A stretch of DNA of 64,000 nt from CAVPXC01 sp963709505 (GTDB lineage: Bacteria > Chloroflexota > Anaerolineae > JAAEKA01): assembly GCA_963709505.1 (NCBI GenBank), contig CAVPXC010000019.1, positions 62,001-126,000 of the forward strand, in the 5' to 3' direction. The notes below the pieces were generated by a model. That model did no database searches and had not been told where the DNA came from. It worked only from the letters and a program-made list of their open reading frames with translations. A program made the translations under genes and the position numbers. Positions 43,140-53,059 of the stretch are shown here, piece after piece. Positions within the stretch are counted from its first letter, which is position 1. Every line of letters begins with the position of its first letter.

Positions 43140-44404
43140 ACCAGGACTCCGTGCGTGGCCTGTTGGTCGTGGCTTACTATTTTCCGCCGTGGGGCGGCGC
43201 GGGTGTGCAGCGTACGCTGAAGTACGTCAAGTTCCTGCCGCAGTTCGGCTGGCGACCCCTGGTGTTGACGGCGCGGCCGCGTGCCGTGGCCGTGAGCGAT
43301 CCCAGCCTGGGCCAAGACCTGCCTACCGAGCTGCAGGTGGTTGCCACCTCGGCGCTGATGCTGCCCCCTATATTGCCCTGGCGAGCGCGGAACCTAATGG
43401 CGCGCTGGCTGATGGTGTCCGACGAACAGGCTGGCTGGGCGCCCTTCGCCCAACGCCAGGCGGAAGAGTTGATAAAGCGCCAGCAAGTACAGGCTATCTA
43501 CACCACGTCCACGCCTTACACTGCCCACCTGATCGGCCTGAGGCTCCGGCGGCGATTCGGCCTACCCTGGCTGGCTGACTTCCGTGACCCCTGGGTGGAA
43601 AACACGGCACTCAAGTTGCCCACGGGCTGGCACCGCGAACGAGTTCGGCGCTGGGAGCGTCAGGTGGTCACCAACGCCGACCGGGTGACGGTGGTCAGCG
43701 AGCCGATGGCTGAGGCCTTTCGCAAGGCCTATCCGGAGCTAAACCGACAGCACTTTTTAACCTTGCCCAACGGCTACGATCCTGACGATTTTGCCCAGGC
43801 TGAGCCATTGGGCCGGACGTCGCACAATGACCGCTTGACCATCGTCTATAGCGGCTCGTTCTACGGCCAGCGCACCTCACAACCCTTTCTTCAGGCTCTG
43901 CACAACGTGCTAGAGCGCGGCCAAGTGCCACGCTCAGCCGTGCGGGTACGCTTCGTGGGTAATGTGGGGCAGGTAACGGCGGATCAGGTGCGAGAGATGG
44001 GGCTGGCGGACGTAGTCGAGATCACCGGCTACGTGTCGCATCGCCAAAGCATCGGCTACGTACTGGGGGCCGATGTATTGTTGTTGATGATTGCGCCAGG
44101 CCCTGGCAGCGAGGGCGTTCTGACCGGCAAGATCTTCGAGTACCTTGCCGCTGGCCGGCCAATCCTGGCTCTGACCCCCAAGAGCGCGGCCGGCGACCTG
44201 GTACTAGAGAGCCGCGCCGGGGTGGTGATCGACCCCGACGATGGGCCCGCCATCGAACGCCAGGTGGTCACATGGTTCGACCAATGGCAACGCGGCGTGC
44301 TGAACTGCGCTAGCGACCCGACGGTGATCGCCCGCTTTGACCGCCGCCGCCTGACCGAGGCCTTGGCCCAGGCGTTGGATGCTATTGTCCAGTCCACGAG
44401 TTGA
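43136..44404 (+). CDS. glycosyltransferase family 4
   Basis: 422 residues. The N-terminus GLLVVAYYFPPWGGAGVQRT is typical of GT4; later VVSEPMAEAF, IVYSGSFYGQRTSQPFLQAL and GKIFEYLAAGRPILALTP give the GT-B donor site (the E-x7-E region appears as GVLTGKIFEYLA). It overlaps the flippase by four bases. Sugar specificity unknown. It is the first of three successive GT4 genes. Confidence 0.9.
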   Translation: MNQDSVRGLLVVAYYFPPWGGAGVQRTLKYVKFLPQFGWRPLVLTARPRAVAVSDPSLGQDLPTELQVVATSALMLPPILPWRARNLMARWLMVSDEQAGWAPFAQRQAEELIKRQQVQAIYTTSTPYTAHLIGLRLRRRFGLPWLADFRDPWVENTALKLPTGWHRERVRRWERQVVTNADRVTVVSEPMAEAFRKAYPELNRQHFLTLPNGYDPDDFAQAEPLGRTSHNDRLTIVYSGSFYGQRTSQPFLQALHNVLERGQVPRSAVRVRFVGNVGQVTADQVREMGLADVVEITGYVSHRQSIGYVLGADVLLLMIAPGPGSEGVLTGKIFEYLAAGRPILALTPKSAAGDLVLESRAGVVIDPDDGPAIERQVVTWFDQWQRGVLNCASDPTVIARFDRRRLTEALAQALDAIVQSTS

Positions 44405-44417
44405 GCTCATCCTAACC

Positions 44418-45539
44418 ATGCGTCTCTGCATCATCGCCAACCCAAACAGCATCCACACCCAGCGCTGGGTGCGCTTTTTTGCGCAGCGCGGCCACGAGGT
44501 GCACCTGGTCGGCCCCAATCCGCTGGCGGTGACGTTGCCGGCGGGCATCGAGTTTCACGACTTGACCCAGGTCACCAACCGCCGCAAGTTTCGCTTCGTG
44601 GTGTGGTCGCTGACGCTGCGGCGGTTGTTGCGCAACATCCGCCCCGACGTTCTTCACGCGCACCAGGTAACCGGGGCCGGCTGGCTGGGCGCTGGCGCAG
44701 GCTTTCACCCCTTTCTCGTCACCAGTTGGGGCTCCGACCTGCTGGTGAGCGCCCGTCGCTCGCCGACACAGCGGCGCCTGGCCAGCCTGGTGCTGCGTCG
44801 CGCCGACTACGTGACTTGCGTTTCCGAGCCGCTGGCCGAGGCGGCGCTGGCGCTAGGCCTTAACCCGCAGCGGGTCGAGGTGGTGCACTGGGGCGTGGAT
44901 ACGGAGGTGTTTCATCCGGCTGCCTACTCGAACCCGCAGCCGTCTATTGTGCTCAGCATCCGGGCCATGCGACCACTCTACAACCCACCGGTGATTGCCC
45001 GCGCCATCCCGGCTGTGCTGGCCCAGCGGCCCGATGCCCGCTTCGTCATCCGCACTTACAGTGTCGACCCCAACCTGCTGGCCGAGTTCCGCGGCCTGGT
45101 CGAAGCCGGTGGCGCATCGGCAGCGATCGAGTACGTCGGCGACCTGCCCGACGACCGCGCTATCGCCGACCTGTACCGGCAGGCTGCGGTGGTGATTTCC
45201 GTGCCTTCGTCAGACGGCACGCCGCAGTCGGTATTAGAAGCGATGGCTTGCGGTGCCGTGCCGGTGCTTAGCGACCTACCTGCGCTGCGAGCCTGGGTAC
45301 AGCACGGAGTACAGGGCTTTTTCGTGCCCGTTGGAGATGACGCAGCGCTGGCCGACGCGGTGGTGCGGCTGATCGCTAACACCGACTTGCGCCAGACCAT
45401 GCGAGACGCGGCCATCCGCCTGGTCCAGGAGCGGGCCGACGGCCGCTTGTGGATGGAGCGCTACGAGCAGATCTACCAGCGGCTGGCGGCCGGCCAACAG
45501 CCACGGCAACCTGCGTCGAGGCCGGGCGAGGTACGATGA
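44418..45539 (+). CDS. glycosyltransferase family 4
   Basis: About 373 residues from ATG 44418 (MRLCIIANPNSIHTQRWVRF). The acceptor domain has DVLHAHQVTGAGWLG and TSWGSDLLVSARRS; the donor domain has VHWGVDTEVFHP, SIRAMRPLYNPPVIARAI and SSDGTPQSVLEAMACGAVPV. The opening resembles GT4 enzymes of O-antigen and teichuronic-type clusters. Specificity unknown. Confidence 0.9.
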   Translation: MRLCIIANPNSIHTQRWVRFFAQRGHEVHLVGPNPLAVTLPAGIEFHDLTQVTNRRKFRFVVWSLTLRRLLRNIRPDVLHAHQVTGAGWLGAGAGFHPFLVTSWGSDLLVSARRSPTQRRLASLVLRRADYVTCVSEPLAEAALALGLNPQRVEVVHWGVDTEVFHPAAYSNPQPSIVLSIRAMRPLYNPPVIARAIPAVLAQRPDARFVIRTYSVDPNLLAEFRGLVEAGGASAAIEYVGDLPDDRAIADLYRQAAVVISVPSSDGTPQSVLEAMACGAVPVLSDLPALRAWVQHGVQGFFVPVGDDAALADAVVRLIANTDLRQTMRDAAIRLVQERADGRLWMERYEQIYQRLAAGQQPRQPASRPGEVR

Positions 45540-45543
45540 CCCT

Positions 45544-46789
45544 ATGGAGCAAGCGAAGTTGAGCGGGCTTCGGGTTGCCATGCTGCTGTCCAACGCCTTC
45601 CGCCCGGATCCGCGAGTGCTGAAGGAGGCGCAGACGTTGGCGCAGGCCGGTTACGATGTAACGGTCGTCGCCTGGGACCGGGAAGGCAAGTTCCCTCCCG
45701 AAGAGCGCGTGGGCGGCTTGGGCGTGCGCCGGGTGCAAGACCGTACATTCCAGCTACGGTGTGGGGCTACGGCAGATTTTCCGGCTGCCCGTTTTCTGGC
45801 TGCGCGCCTGGCGGGAGTTGAGTGAGCTCCGGCCGCGGGTTGTTCACTGCCACGACTTCGACACCCTGCCGCCGGGTTGGCTCTGGGCAAAGCTGCATCA
45901 CCGGCGTGTGATCTACGATGCGCACGAGTACTACGCCGAATTGCAGAAACCGCGGCTGAAGGGAGTGTTGGGAAAGGCGCTGTTACCGCTGATCGAGGCG
46001 GCCGAGCAGCTGTTCAGCCGCAGCGTCGACGCAGTCGTAACCGTAGACGAGCGCATCGCCCGGCGGTACCATAACCGGCGGGTGGTGATCATTGGACACT
46101 ATCCGCCGATCGACTTTGCGGATGAGCAGGCAATGGGTTCTCATGAAGGGACACGGTCGGTCCCTCCGCCCCTCCGGGGTGCGCCGCAAGAAGGCGGCAC
46201 ACAACCTCGCCCAAGTCATGGGCGCGAAGAGGCGACGTTGGTCTATGCCGGTCGTTTCTCGACCGACCGCGGCATGATAGTCATCGCCGAGGCGCTGCAG
46301 CGGCTGGCGGCTTTGGACCTGCGGCCGCGGCTGCGGCTGTTAGGCACCTGGACAAGCAAGACGGAGGAACAGGCGTTTACCGAGGCCATTCGTGGCCTGG
46401 AAAACCAGATCGAGGTTGTCGGCTGGGTTCCCTTTACGCAGGTAGCGCAGCAATTGCGGCAGGCAGACGTTGCCTTGGCCATCCTACAGCCCATCCCGCG
46501 CTACGTCACGGCTCTGCCTGTCAAGCTCTTCGAGTACATGGCCTGCGGCCTGCCGGTGGTGATCAGCGATTTTCCCCCGAACCGGGCCGTTGTTGCAGAC
46601 GCCGACTGCGGTCTCCTGGTCGATCCCGTCGATGTTTCCGCCATAGCAGCGGCAATCCAACGCTTGCTGGCCAGTCCGGACGACGCCCGCCGTCTCGGAC
46701 AAAATGGTCGCCACGCCTTTGTGACTCAATACAATTGGCAAGCCCTGGAGCCTCGCCTTCTGGATCTCTATTCCAGCCTGACCAAGTAA
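45544..46789 (+). CDS. glycosyltransferase family 4, frameshifted
   Basis: The first frame (45544-45825) encodes LRVAMLLSNAFRPDPRVLKEAQTL and drifts out of sense after VRRVQDRT. The second frame (to 46789) supplies VHCHDFDTLPPGWLWAKLHH, YDAHEYYAE, LVYAGRFSTDRGM and VKLFEYMACGLPVVISDFPP. The join is near 45750, where SYGVGLRQIFRLPVFW should follow. Together they give about 410 residues. A low-complexity insert near residue 200 (GTRSVPPPLRGAPQEGGTQP) interrupts the interdomain region and may be another tolerated insertion. Confidence 0.82.
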
Positions 46790-46866
46790 GTGCAGTGGTG
46801 CTTTATGAAACTTTGTTAAAGAACCACCGGTACGACTTTTCAAAACTCGTCACTCACTATCTCACT

Positions 46867-48654
46867 ATGTCCTTCGACACCTGGACGGTCTCCGCCGTCG
46901 CCGACCAACTGAGACAAACGATCCTGCCTGGCCGCGTGCAGCAGGTGGTGCAGGTGGACGACGCCAGCCTGGCGTTTGAGATCTATGCCCAGCGCCAGCG
47001 CTTCTACCTCCTGGCGTCGGCCAGCCAGCAGAACCCGCGCTTGCATCTGCTGAGCGACAAGCCGCGCCGCGGAGTGGAGACGGCCTCGCCGATGCTCCAA
47101 CTGCTACGCAAGTTCGTGCGCGACAGCCTCTTGGTCGCCGTCGAGCAGCCGCCCTGGGAACGTCTGCTCGTTCTTCGGTTCGAACATGCGGAATTTGGTC
47201 AAACGCTCGTGGTCGCCGAACTGATCGGACGATGGGCAAACGTGCTGCTGTTGCGGCCGGCAAGGAAGGGAGGGCGGAAGGGGGAAAGTGGAGAGTGGAG
47301 CGTGGAGAGTGGGGAGCGGAAGGGGGAGAGTGGAGAGTGGCGGATTTTGGAGTGTATGCACCGGCATCGGCCTCAGGAAGGGGCGAGCCGGCCGGCGTTG
47401 CCTGGGCAACCATACACACCGCCGCCAGCTCAGACAGGCTGGCCGCCCGATGCATTGACCGAACAACAATTGCGGCTGGCGCTGGAGGAAGCCCCGTCCG
47501 ACGCGCCGCTGTGGCGCTTACTGGTAGATGAACTGCTTGGACTGAGCCCGCAAATGGCGCGCGAGCTCGTGTTTCGGGCGCTGGGCGACGCTCAGACGAA
47601 GGTGGTGCAAGTGACGCAACTGACACCGCTGCTGGAGGCGGTCGCCGGCTGGGTCGATATGCTTCAACACGGCAGGTGGCAGCCATGCCTGGCGCGCGAC
47701 TTGACGGGCAACCCGGTGGCCTTTGCGCCCTACCTGCTCACTCACCGAACCGACGCGCAACTCGAGCCTGTGGATACCATCAGCCTGGCAGCCGAACGCT
47801 TCTACAACGAGCGGACGCAAACCGTCGGCGACACATACGCCACGGCCCGCCGCCAGGTGGGCAGCTCCGTCGAGCGCGCGGCCAAGGCTCTGCGCCGCAG
47901 ACAGGAGGCGATCCAGCGTGAGCTTCGCACACCCGAGGAGATCGACCGGCTGCGCGCCAGCGGCGAGTGGATCCTGGCCCTCGCAACCCAGATCGCCCCG
48001 CGCCAGGCCGAACTACGACTGCCGCCAGAGGTTACATTCGACGCCATTACCCTCGATCCTGCCCTGTCGCCGGCCGAAAACGCCGCGGCGTATTTCAAGC
48101 GCTATCGTAAGGCCAAGCGCGGGCTGGAGATGAACCGCGTCCGGGTGGCCGCGGTCGCCGCGGAGCTGGCTTACGTCGACCAACTGGCCGCCGACCTGGC
48201 ACTGGCCACCGACCGCGGCGAGATCAACTCGGTGCGGTCGGCTTTGGCGGACGCCGGGTACGTGCGGACGCCGGCGGCCCCGAGCATCGCCCAAGCCAAA
48301 GGCCCTCGCCGAATCGTAAGTCGCGATGGCTACACCATCCTGGTGGGCCGCAATAGCCGTCAAAACGAGCAGATCACCTTCGAGGTAGCCGGCACGGACG
48401 ATCTCTGGCTGCACGCGCGCGGCCTGCCCGGATCTCACGTGGTGATTCGGTGCGGTGGCCGGCCGGTGAGCGAGGAAACCATCCGCCAGGCCGCGGGTCT
48501 GGCCGCGTACTATTCCAAGGGTCAAGGCGAGGCGGCGGTGGATGTGCTGGTGGTCGAGCGCCGGCGAGTGCATCGCGCGCCGGGCGGGCGTCCAGGCATG
48601 GTGCTCGTCGATGGCGAGCGGGTGGTGCGCGTCAGACCGCAGGCGGAGCACTGA
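46867..48654 (+). CDS. RqcH/Rqc2 homologue, NFACT protein, with in-frame repeat insertion
   Basis: About 595 residues from ATG 46867 (MSFDTWTVSAVADQLRQTIL). NFACT-N, two HhH-like/coiled regions and the C-terminal NFACT-R domain (GYTILVGRNSRQNEQITFEV … DDLWLHARGLPGSHVVIR). Homologues bind stalled large ribosomal subunits with peptidyl-tRNA and add alanine tails. Between LLLR and RILECMHR, where the family is continuous, about 25 residues (GESGEWSVESGERKGESGEW-like) are encoded by a GGAGAGT heptamer repeat. The gene is out of theme in a polysaccharide locus. Confidence 0.88.
   Translation: MSFDTWTVSAVADQLRQTILPGRVQQVVQVDDASLAFEIYAQRQRFYLLASASQQNPRLHLLSDKPRRGVETASPMLQLLRKFVRDSLLVAVEQPPWERLLVLRFEHAEFGQTLVVAELIGRWANVLLLRPARKGGRKGESGEWSVESGERKGESGEWRILECMHRHRPQEGASRPALPGQPYTPPPAQTGWPPDALTEQQLRLALEEAPSDAPLWRLLVDELLGLSPQMARELVFRALGDAQTKVVQVTQLTPLLEAVAGWVDMLQHGRWQPCLARDLTGNPVAFAPYLLTHRTDAQLEPVDTISLAAERFYNERTQTVGDTYATARRQVGSSVERAAKALRRRQEAIQRELRTPEEIDRLRASGEWILALATQIAPRQAELRLPPEVTFDAITLDPALSPAENAAAYFKRYRKAKRGLEMNRVRVAAVAAELAYVDQLAADLALATDRGEINSVRSALADAGYVRTPAAPSIAQAKGPRRIVSRDGYTILVGRNSRQNEQITFEVAGTDDLWLHARGLPGSHVVIRCGGRPVSEETIRQAAGLAAYYSKGQGEAAVDVLVVERRRVHRAPGGRPGMVLVDGERVVRVRPQAEH
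47266..47342. repeat. heptamer repeat GGAGAGT inside the NFACT coding region
   Basis: About eight degenerate GGAGAGT/GGAGCGT units read in frame as Gly-Glu-Ser-Gly-Glu-Trp repeats. Same unit as 37629-37736. Confidence 0.85.
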
Positions 48655-48749
48655 ACAGTGAACAGCAAACAGTGAATAGAAATCAGCCTGCACTGTTTAC
48701 TGTTTACTGTTTACTGTTTACTGTCTACTGTTTACTGTCTACTGTTCAC
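48652..48749. repeat. heptamer repeat CAGTGAA/CTGTTTA hairpin between convergent genes
   Basis: Left arm CAGTGAACAGCAAACAGTGAA, right arm seven CTGTTTA/CTGTCTA units. It lies at the 3' ends of the NFACT gene and the convergent GT4 gene and encodes the last residues (VISEQ) of the latter. Confidence 0.88.
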
Positions 48750-49884
48750 TAATCACCACGGCGCCGGCAACCGGCAGGGGATGCGTCACCAGCCTGTACA
48801 CCCCCAATGTTTCTGCGGCAGCCCGGGTCCAGCTAAAGCGGCTTGCCTGAGCCAGGCCCTTTGCCCGGAGATCCTCGCGCCATGCAGCATCGTTCAGTAC
48901 GCGATGCAGCCCCTCAGCAATGCTTTCCACCTCTAGAGGGTCAATGAATTGGGCCGCGCTTCCGGCCACCTCAGCCAACGAGCCGCAGCTCGAGGTGAGC
49001 ACAGGCGTGCCGCAGGCCATCGCCTCGACCGCCGGCAGGCCAAAGCCCTCGTAGAGCGATGGAAAGGCCAACGCCTCGGCCAGGTTGTATAGACCGACCA
49101 GGTCGGCAGTGGGAACGTGTCCGAGAAATCGCACCAGATGACCCAGGTCAAGCCGCTCCACGGCCTCAAAGACGGGGCCGTCTTTCCAGCCGCGCCCACC
49201 GACAAACACCAACGTGTGCGACAAGCCGCCCCGCATACGCAGCTGCGCGAAGGCTTCCAGCAAGCGCACCAGGTTCTTGCGCGGCTCCAAGGTACCCACC
49301 GTGAGCACGAAACGCTCGGTGAGACTGTATTTCTGACGCAAGGCTGCTTGCGTCGGGCCGGGCGACAATGGCCGGAAACAGGACGCAGCCGCCTCGTGCA
49401 CGACATGTACTTTTTCGGCCGGCACGCCAAGCAGCCGCACGATGTCGTGTTTGGCGCTCTCTGAGACGGCAATGATCGCCGCGGCGCGGCGCACCGCCAG
49501 CGGAATGATCGGACGCATCGCCAGCAGCCGCTTCGCGTAATGATGCTCAGGGTAGAGCCACAAGGTCATATCGTGGATCGTCACCACCGACGGGCAGGGC
49601 GTCCAGAGCGGTGCCACGTTGTTAGTGAAATGACAAACGTCCAGGTGCAAACGACCCGCCTGCCATGGCAACACGGACTGCATCCACAGAGTCTTGTTCA
49701 ACCGCCTCGGGCCGTCTTGCTCTTCACCAATCGAACGGTTGGCAAGCGGAATGATCTCCAACTCTCTCGTCCCGCTCCGGCCGCCAGTCGCTGCCTGGGT
49801 CAGATAATCGAGCAAGTTTTTCGCATAGGTCCCGATACCGCTCGTCGGTACCAGCAGGGGAGTGACGTCAAATCCCAGTCGCAT
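48739..49884 (-). CDS. glycosyltransferase family 4
   Basis: About 381 residues from ATG 49884 (MRLGFDVTPLLVPTSGIGTY). Donor-domain motifs FVLTVGTLEPRKNLVRLLEA and PSLYEGFGLPAVEAMACGTP identify a GT4 of the mannosyl/rhamnosyltransferase type. The start overlaps the end of the upstream O-antigen ligase gene. The C-terminus runs into the CTGTTTA repeat. It ends a minus-strand operon (small ORF, GT4, three ligase-like genes, this GT4) that converges on the plus-strand half of the locus. Confidence 0.92.
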   Translation of the reverse strand: MRLGFDVTPLLVPTSGIGTYAKNLLDYLTQAATGGRSGTRELEIIPLANRSIGEEQDGPRRLNKTLWMQSVLPWQAGRLHLDVCHFTNNVAPLWTPCPSVVTIHDMTLWLYPEHHYAKRLLAMRPIIPLAVRRAAAIIAVSESAKHDIVRLLGVPAEKVHVVHEAAASCFRPLSPGPTQAALRQKYSLTERFVLTVGTLEPRKNLVRLLEAFAQLRMRGGLSHTLVFVGGRGWKDGPVFEAVERLDLGHLVRFLGHVPTADLVGLYNLAEALAFPSLYEGFGLPAVEAMACGTPVLTSSCGSLAEVAGSAAQFIDPLEVESIAEGLHRVLNDAAWREDLRAKGLAQASRFSWTRAAAETLGVYRLVTHPLPVAGAVVISEQ

Positions 49885-51671
49885 GGCTGTCGGAGTCCGT
49901 GGAAACTGGTGGAATGGGTCTGGAGAGAGCCAGTCCGGCGATGAGCCAGAACGCCACGAAGGTAGGAGTGAACTCATAGAACGAGTCCAGCATCCCGTGG
50001 ACGTACCAGGCTGTCAGGGCTGCTAACAACGAAAGCTGCCATACTACACCATACGCTGCTGCCGGTCCGTCTGGATTGCCGCGGCCCAGACGGCGATAGG
50101 CGCCAGCTACAAGCGCCGCGTTCAACCAGAGAAAAATCGCGAAACCCACCAAGCCGGTGTCTGCCAGCCACTCCAGGTAGAGGTTGTTGGCATGCACTGT
50201 GGAGTCCCACACCGCGACACCAGCATAGTCACCGTACACCAGCCGAAAGTTGTCCGGACCGACGCCGAGGAGCGGTCGCGCCAGAGCCATGTGCAGCGCG
50301 GTACGCCAGAGTTGCACCCGGCCAACGGGCGGGATGCGAAAACCGGCCTGCGTGTCGCGCTCCAGTGGGGCCTCGCCTGCAACGCCGCCCGCGCGGAACG
50401 ACAGTCAGCCGGGTTAGGGCGGGCGTGGAGCCCTTGGCGCTGAACCAGGTCACGTTCTCCTGGACCATGTCCCATTCCAGCAGATACTCGCCGGCGGCTT
50501 CCGGCGTACGTACTACCGCTTGCAGGACCAGGCGCCCGCCAGGAGCCACCCGTTGCGGCAACCATGTGCGCACGCCGTCGTACCCGATCAACCGGCCGCC
50601 GGACCGGCGCAGATGATAGCTAAGCGCAAAGGGCTGGCTACCGCCCACGATCCAGGCCCGCACGCCGGCGTTGGCTACCTCGACCGGCACAACCAGCCAG
50701 TCGCCGGCCTGAGCGGTCGCCTCCGAAGGTGCGCGATACGTGACTTGATACCAGCCGGCCTCGGACTCGCTCTTGAGGCGCAGCCCGGCGAGAGGGTTGA
50801 CGACCAGCAGCAGGCCCACCAAGCCCAAGAGCAGGAACGCTGCTGCCAGACTGCCGGCTGCTACCGTCCGCATGCTGCGACGCCAAGCCAGACCGGCCAT
50901 CACGGCCAGCGCGACAAACAGTGCGAGCACACCGCCGCGGGTAAGGGTCAGGACGAGCACAGCCATTTGTGCAAGCACTGCAGTTGCCGGCACGACCCGT
51001 TGCCAGGCACGGCGCACCGTCATCAGCCAGGCCAGCAGCAGCGGCAACGTGAGTTCAAGCACCATGGCCGCGACCGTGGCATAACCCAACGTAGCGCTGA
51101 CCCGCAACAGGTCCCCCACGCGCGTGGGCGCTTTCTTGAAGCCATCGAGCCAGCGCAAGGCCGGTTCCCATTGCACCAGCTCTGCCAGTCCCAGCATCGT
51201 CACGGCAACTCCTGCGATGGCCAAAACACGTATCAACACGCCCCATCGTCAACTCCCCTGGCGTGACGAAAGCACCATATCATACACCGCCCAGCCGGCC
51301 AACAGCCCCGAGGCCGTGCGCGCCGTGAACTTCAGCGCGTCGGCCCGGTGATCGGACGCCAACAGGGACGATGCCGTCAGGGCGACGAGCCAGAAGAACG
51401 CGGGCCATGCCAGCCCAGCGGGACTCTGCGGCCTGCGCCAGGCGACCACGCGCGCGGCAATCCATAGCCCCAGCCCCGCAAACAACACCAACTCCACAGA
51501 GGTCAGCGCCAGGCCGCCCAGCACAACTAGCGGGCGAATCCACTCGAACGCAAAGCCAAAAGCTAACAGCGTAAACGCCGCAAAGGCCGCCTGGTCGAGC
51601 CAACCGGCCAGGCGTTCCCTCGCCGGCGGCGGCAGTACGGCGCGTGTCAGACCAGTCCTTTCAGCGGTCAT
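49868..51671 (-). CDS. O-antigen ligase/polymerase-like membrane protein, interrupted
   Basis: The N-terminal frame (51249-51671) has helices and ends at a TGA (51249-51251). The same frame continues directly with RWGVLIRVLAIAGVAV, so this is an in-frame premature stop. A second break near 50390 moves the sense into the frame with EAPLERDTQAGF and the Wzy_C-type loop RPLLGVGPDNFRLVYGDYAG … STVHANNLYLEWLADTG. Together they give about 600 residues with about 12 helices. A large periplasmic beta domain (residues ~300-400) is inserted. It would polymerise or ligate lipid-linked glycan. Confidence 0.78.
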
Positions 51672-53059
51672 TGCGCATCTTCCTCGTCGCGGCTCTGCAA
51701 AGCAACCAGCAGACCGAGCAGCACGGCTGCCTGCCAGCTGCTAGTCAGCCAGATCGACACGTCAAACAGGCCCAGCAACAGCAGTGCGACCCATGGCGCG
51801 GCAGCGATGCTGAGGGTCCACCGGGGTCGATGCCTCCACCATGGAACGCCTTTCACGGCGGCGGGGCGCACGAACGGCGTTAGGCCCAGCCAAATCAACA
51901 GCAGCAGACCGGGCAGGCCCAGCTCGGCTGCCACCAGCAGCGGCACGTTGTGCACGGTGCGGGCGGCAGGATCGAGCGCCAAACCGGCGGCGGGATAGTT
52001 GGCCGCGCCAACGCCCCGCCACGGATGCTGGCCAATGACGTCGATGGCAATCGCGGCGTCACGCTGCCGCTCGTTCAAGGAAGTGGCTTCGACCGGAATG
52101 TCCGGGTGAAACAACCGGCTGGCGATCAAATTCCGGTAGGTACCCAGCAGCAGAAACACCACGAACGCTGCCGCAAGGACGGCCCCGATGGTCAGAAGCT
52201 GGCTGCGCTGCGCCTTCCTCGGCGCGGCCTGAGCCCTCCGGGATGAACGCGTCGCCAAGGCCCATGCCAGAAGCCCCCCTAAAAAAGCCAACCAGGCGTT
52301 GCGCGAGAAGCTAAACAACAGGGCGACCAGCCCCAGCAGCACAGTCACCAAAAGAACCCAGCGACGCCAGCCGGCTGCCCGCAGCGCAGAAGGCAGGAGG
52401 ATCAATAGCAGGACGGCTAGCAAAGCACCCAGCGCGTTGGGATGCCCAGTCAGGCCATAGGCCCGCAGCCAAGGCTGGCCGTTGGCCACCAAAACGCTGG
52501 TTCCTACGATCGCTGGGCTCAATGTTGGCTCGCCCAAGGCGGCAAGCCCCAGGTTGCGCTGCAACAGGAATTGCCCGATGGCGACCAGCGACTGGCCGGC
52601 CACGATCACGGCAAGCGGTGGCGTCAAGTTCGGCGCCTCATTGACGACGAACAGATAAACGAGCCAAAACAGCGCCAGGGCTACGACTTGCACGTCCGTA
52701 CGCCAGGTCAAGGCGTGATCCAGGCCCAGGAGAACCAGCAGGCTCAAGCCGGCCAGCGGCACGGTGAGGCCGGGCCGCCCCCAACGCCACGGCGGATTGC
52801 CCCGGCCAAGCAATCGCCAGGCAGCCCAGCAAATCACTACGGCCACCGGCATCATGCTGAGGAGGCCCAGAGCGGCAGGCCCGCCACCCACCACCGGCAA
52901 GTGCAATATCGGTAGCCAGGTAAAGATCCCCACGCGCCAGGCAGGCGTCAGTAGGGTCAGCGCCAGGAACAGGGCGAACAATCCCTGGCCCAGCCGGACC
53001 AGCACGCGCTCCCAGCGCATCGCTGAATGTGAGCTAATGTTCTGCGGGGGTCGGGTCAT
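51668..53059 (-). CDS. O-antigen ligase-like membrane protein (Wzy_C/WaaL family)
   Basis: About 463 residues from ATG 53059 (MTRPPQNISSHSAMRWERVL). About 10-12 helices; the family loop appears as NERQRDAAIAIDVIGQHPW, GVGAANYPAAGLALD and RTVHNVPLLVAAELGLPGLL. It overlaps the neighbouring ligase genes at both ends. By eye it is a tandem paralogue of the next gene (WRVGIFTWLPILHLP against WRIGPFTWLPVLRLP; RAYGLTGHPN against RAYGLTAHPN). This is the only one of the three that is intact. Confidence 0.85.
   Translation of the reverse strand: MTRPPQNISSHSAMRWERVLVRLGQGLFALFLALTLLTPAWRVGIFTWLPILHLPVVGGGPAALGLLSMMPVAVVICWAAWRLLGRGNPPWRWGRPGLTVPLAGLSLLVLLGLDHALTWRTDVQVVALALFWLVYLFVVNEAPNLTPPLAVIVAGQSLVAIGQFLLQRNLGLAALGEPTLSPAIVGTSVLVANGQPWLRAYGLTGHPNALGALLAVLLLILLPSALRAAGWRRWVLLVTVLLGLVALLFSFSRNAWLAFLGGLLAWALATRSSRRAQAAPRKAQRSQLLTIGAVLAAAFVVFLLLGTYRNLIASRLFHPDIPVEATSLNERQRDAAIAIDVIGQHPWRGVGAANYPAAGLALDPAARTVHNVPLLVAAELGLPGLLLLIWLGLTPFVRPAAVKGVPWWRHRPRWTLSIAAAPWVALLLLGLFDVSIWLTSSWQAAVLLGLLVALQSRDEEDAQ

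Noticed and set aside
51249..51251. TGA recoded as selenocysteine or tryptophan
   Set aside because: No SECIS-like structure was identified, and TGA serves as a normal stop for several genes here.
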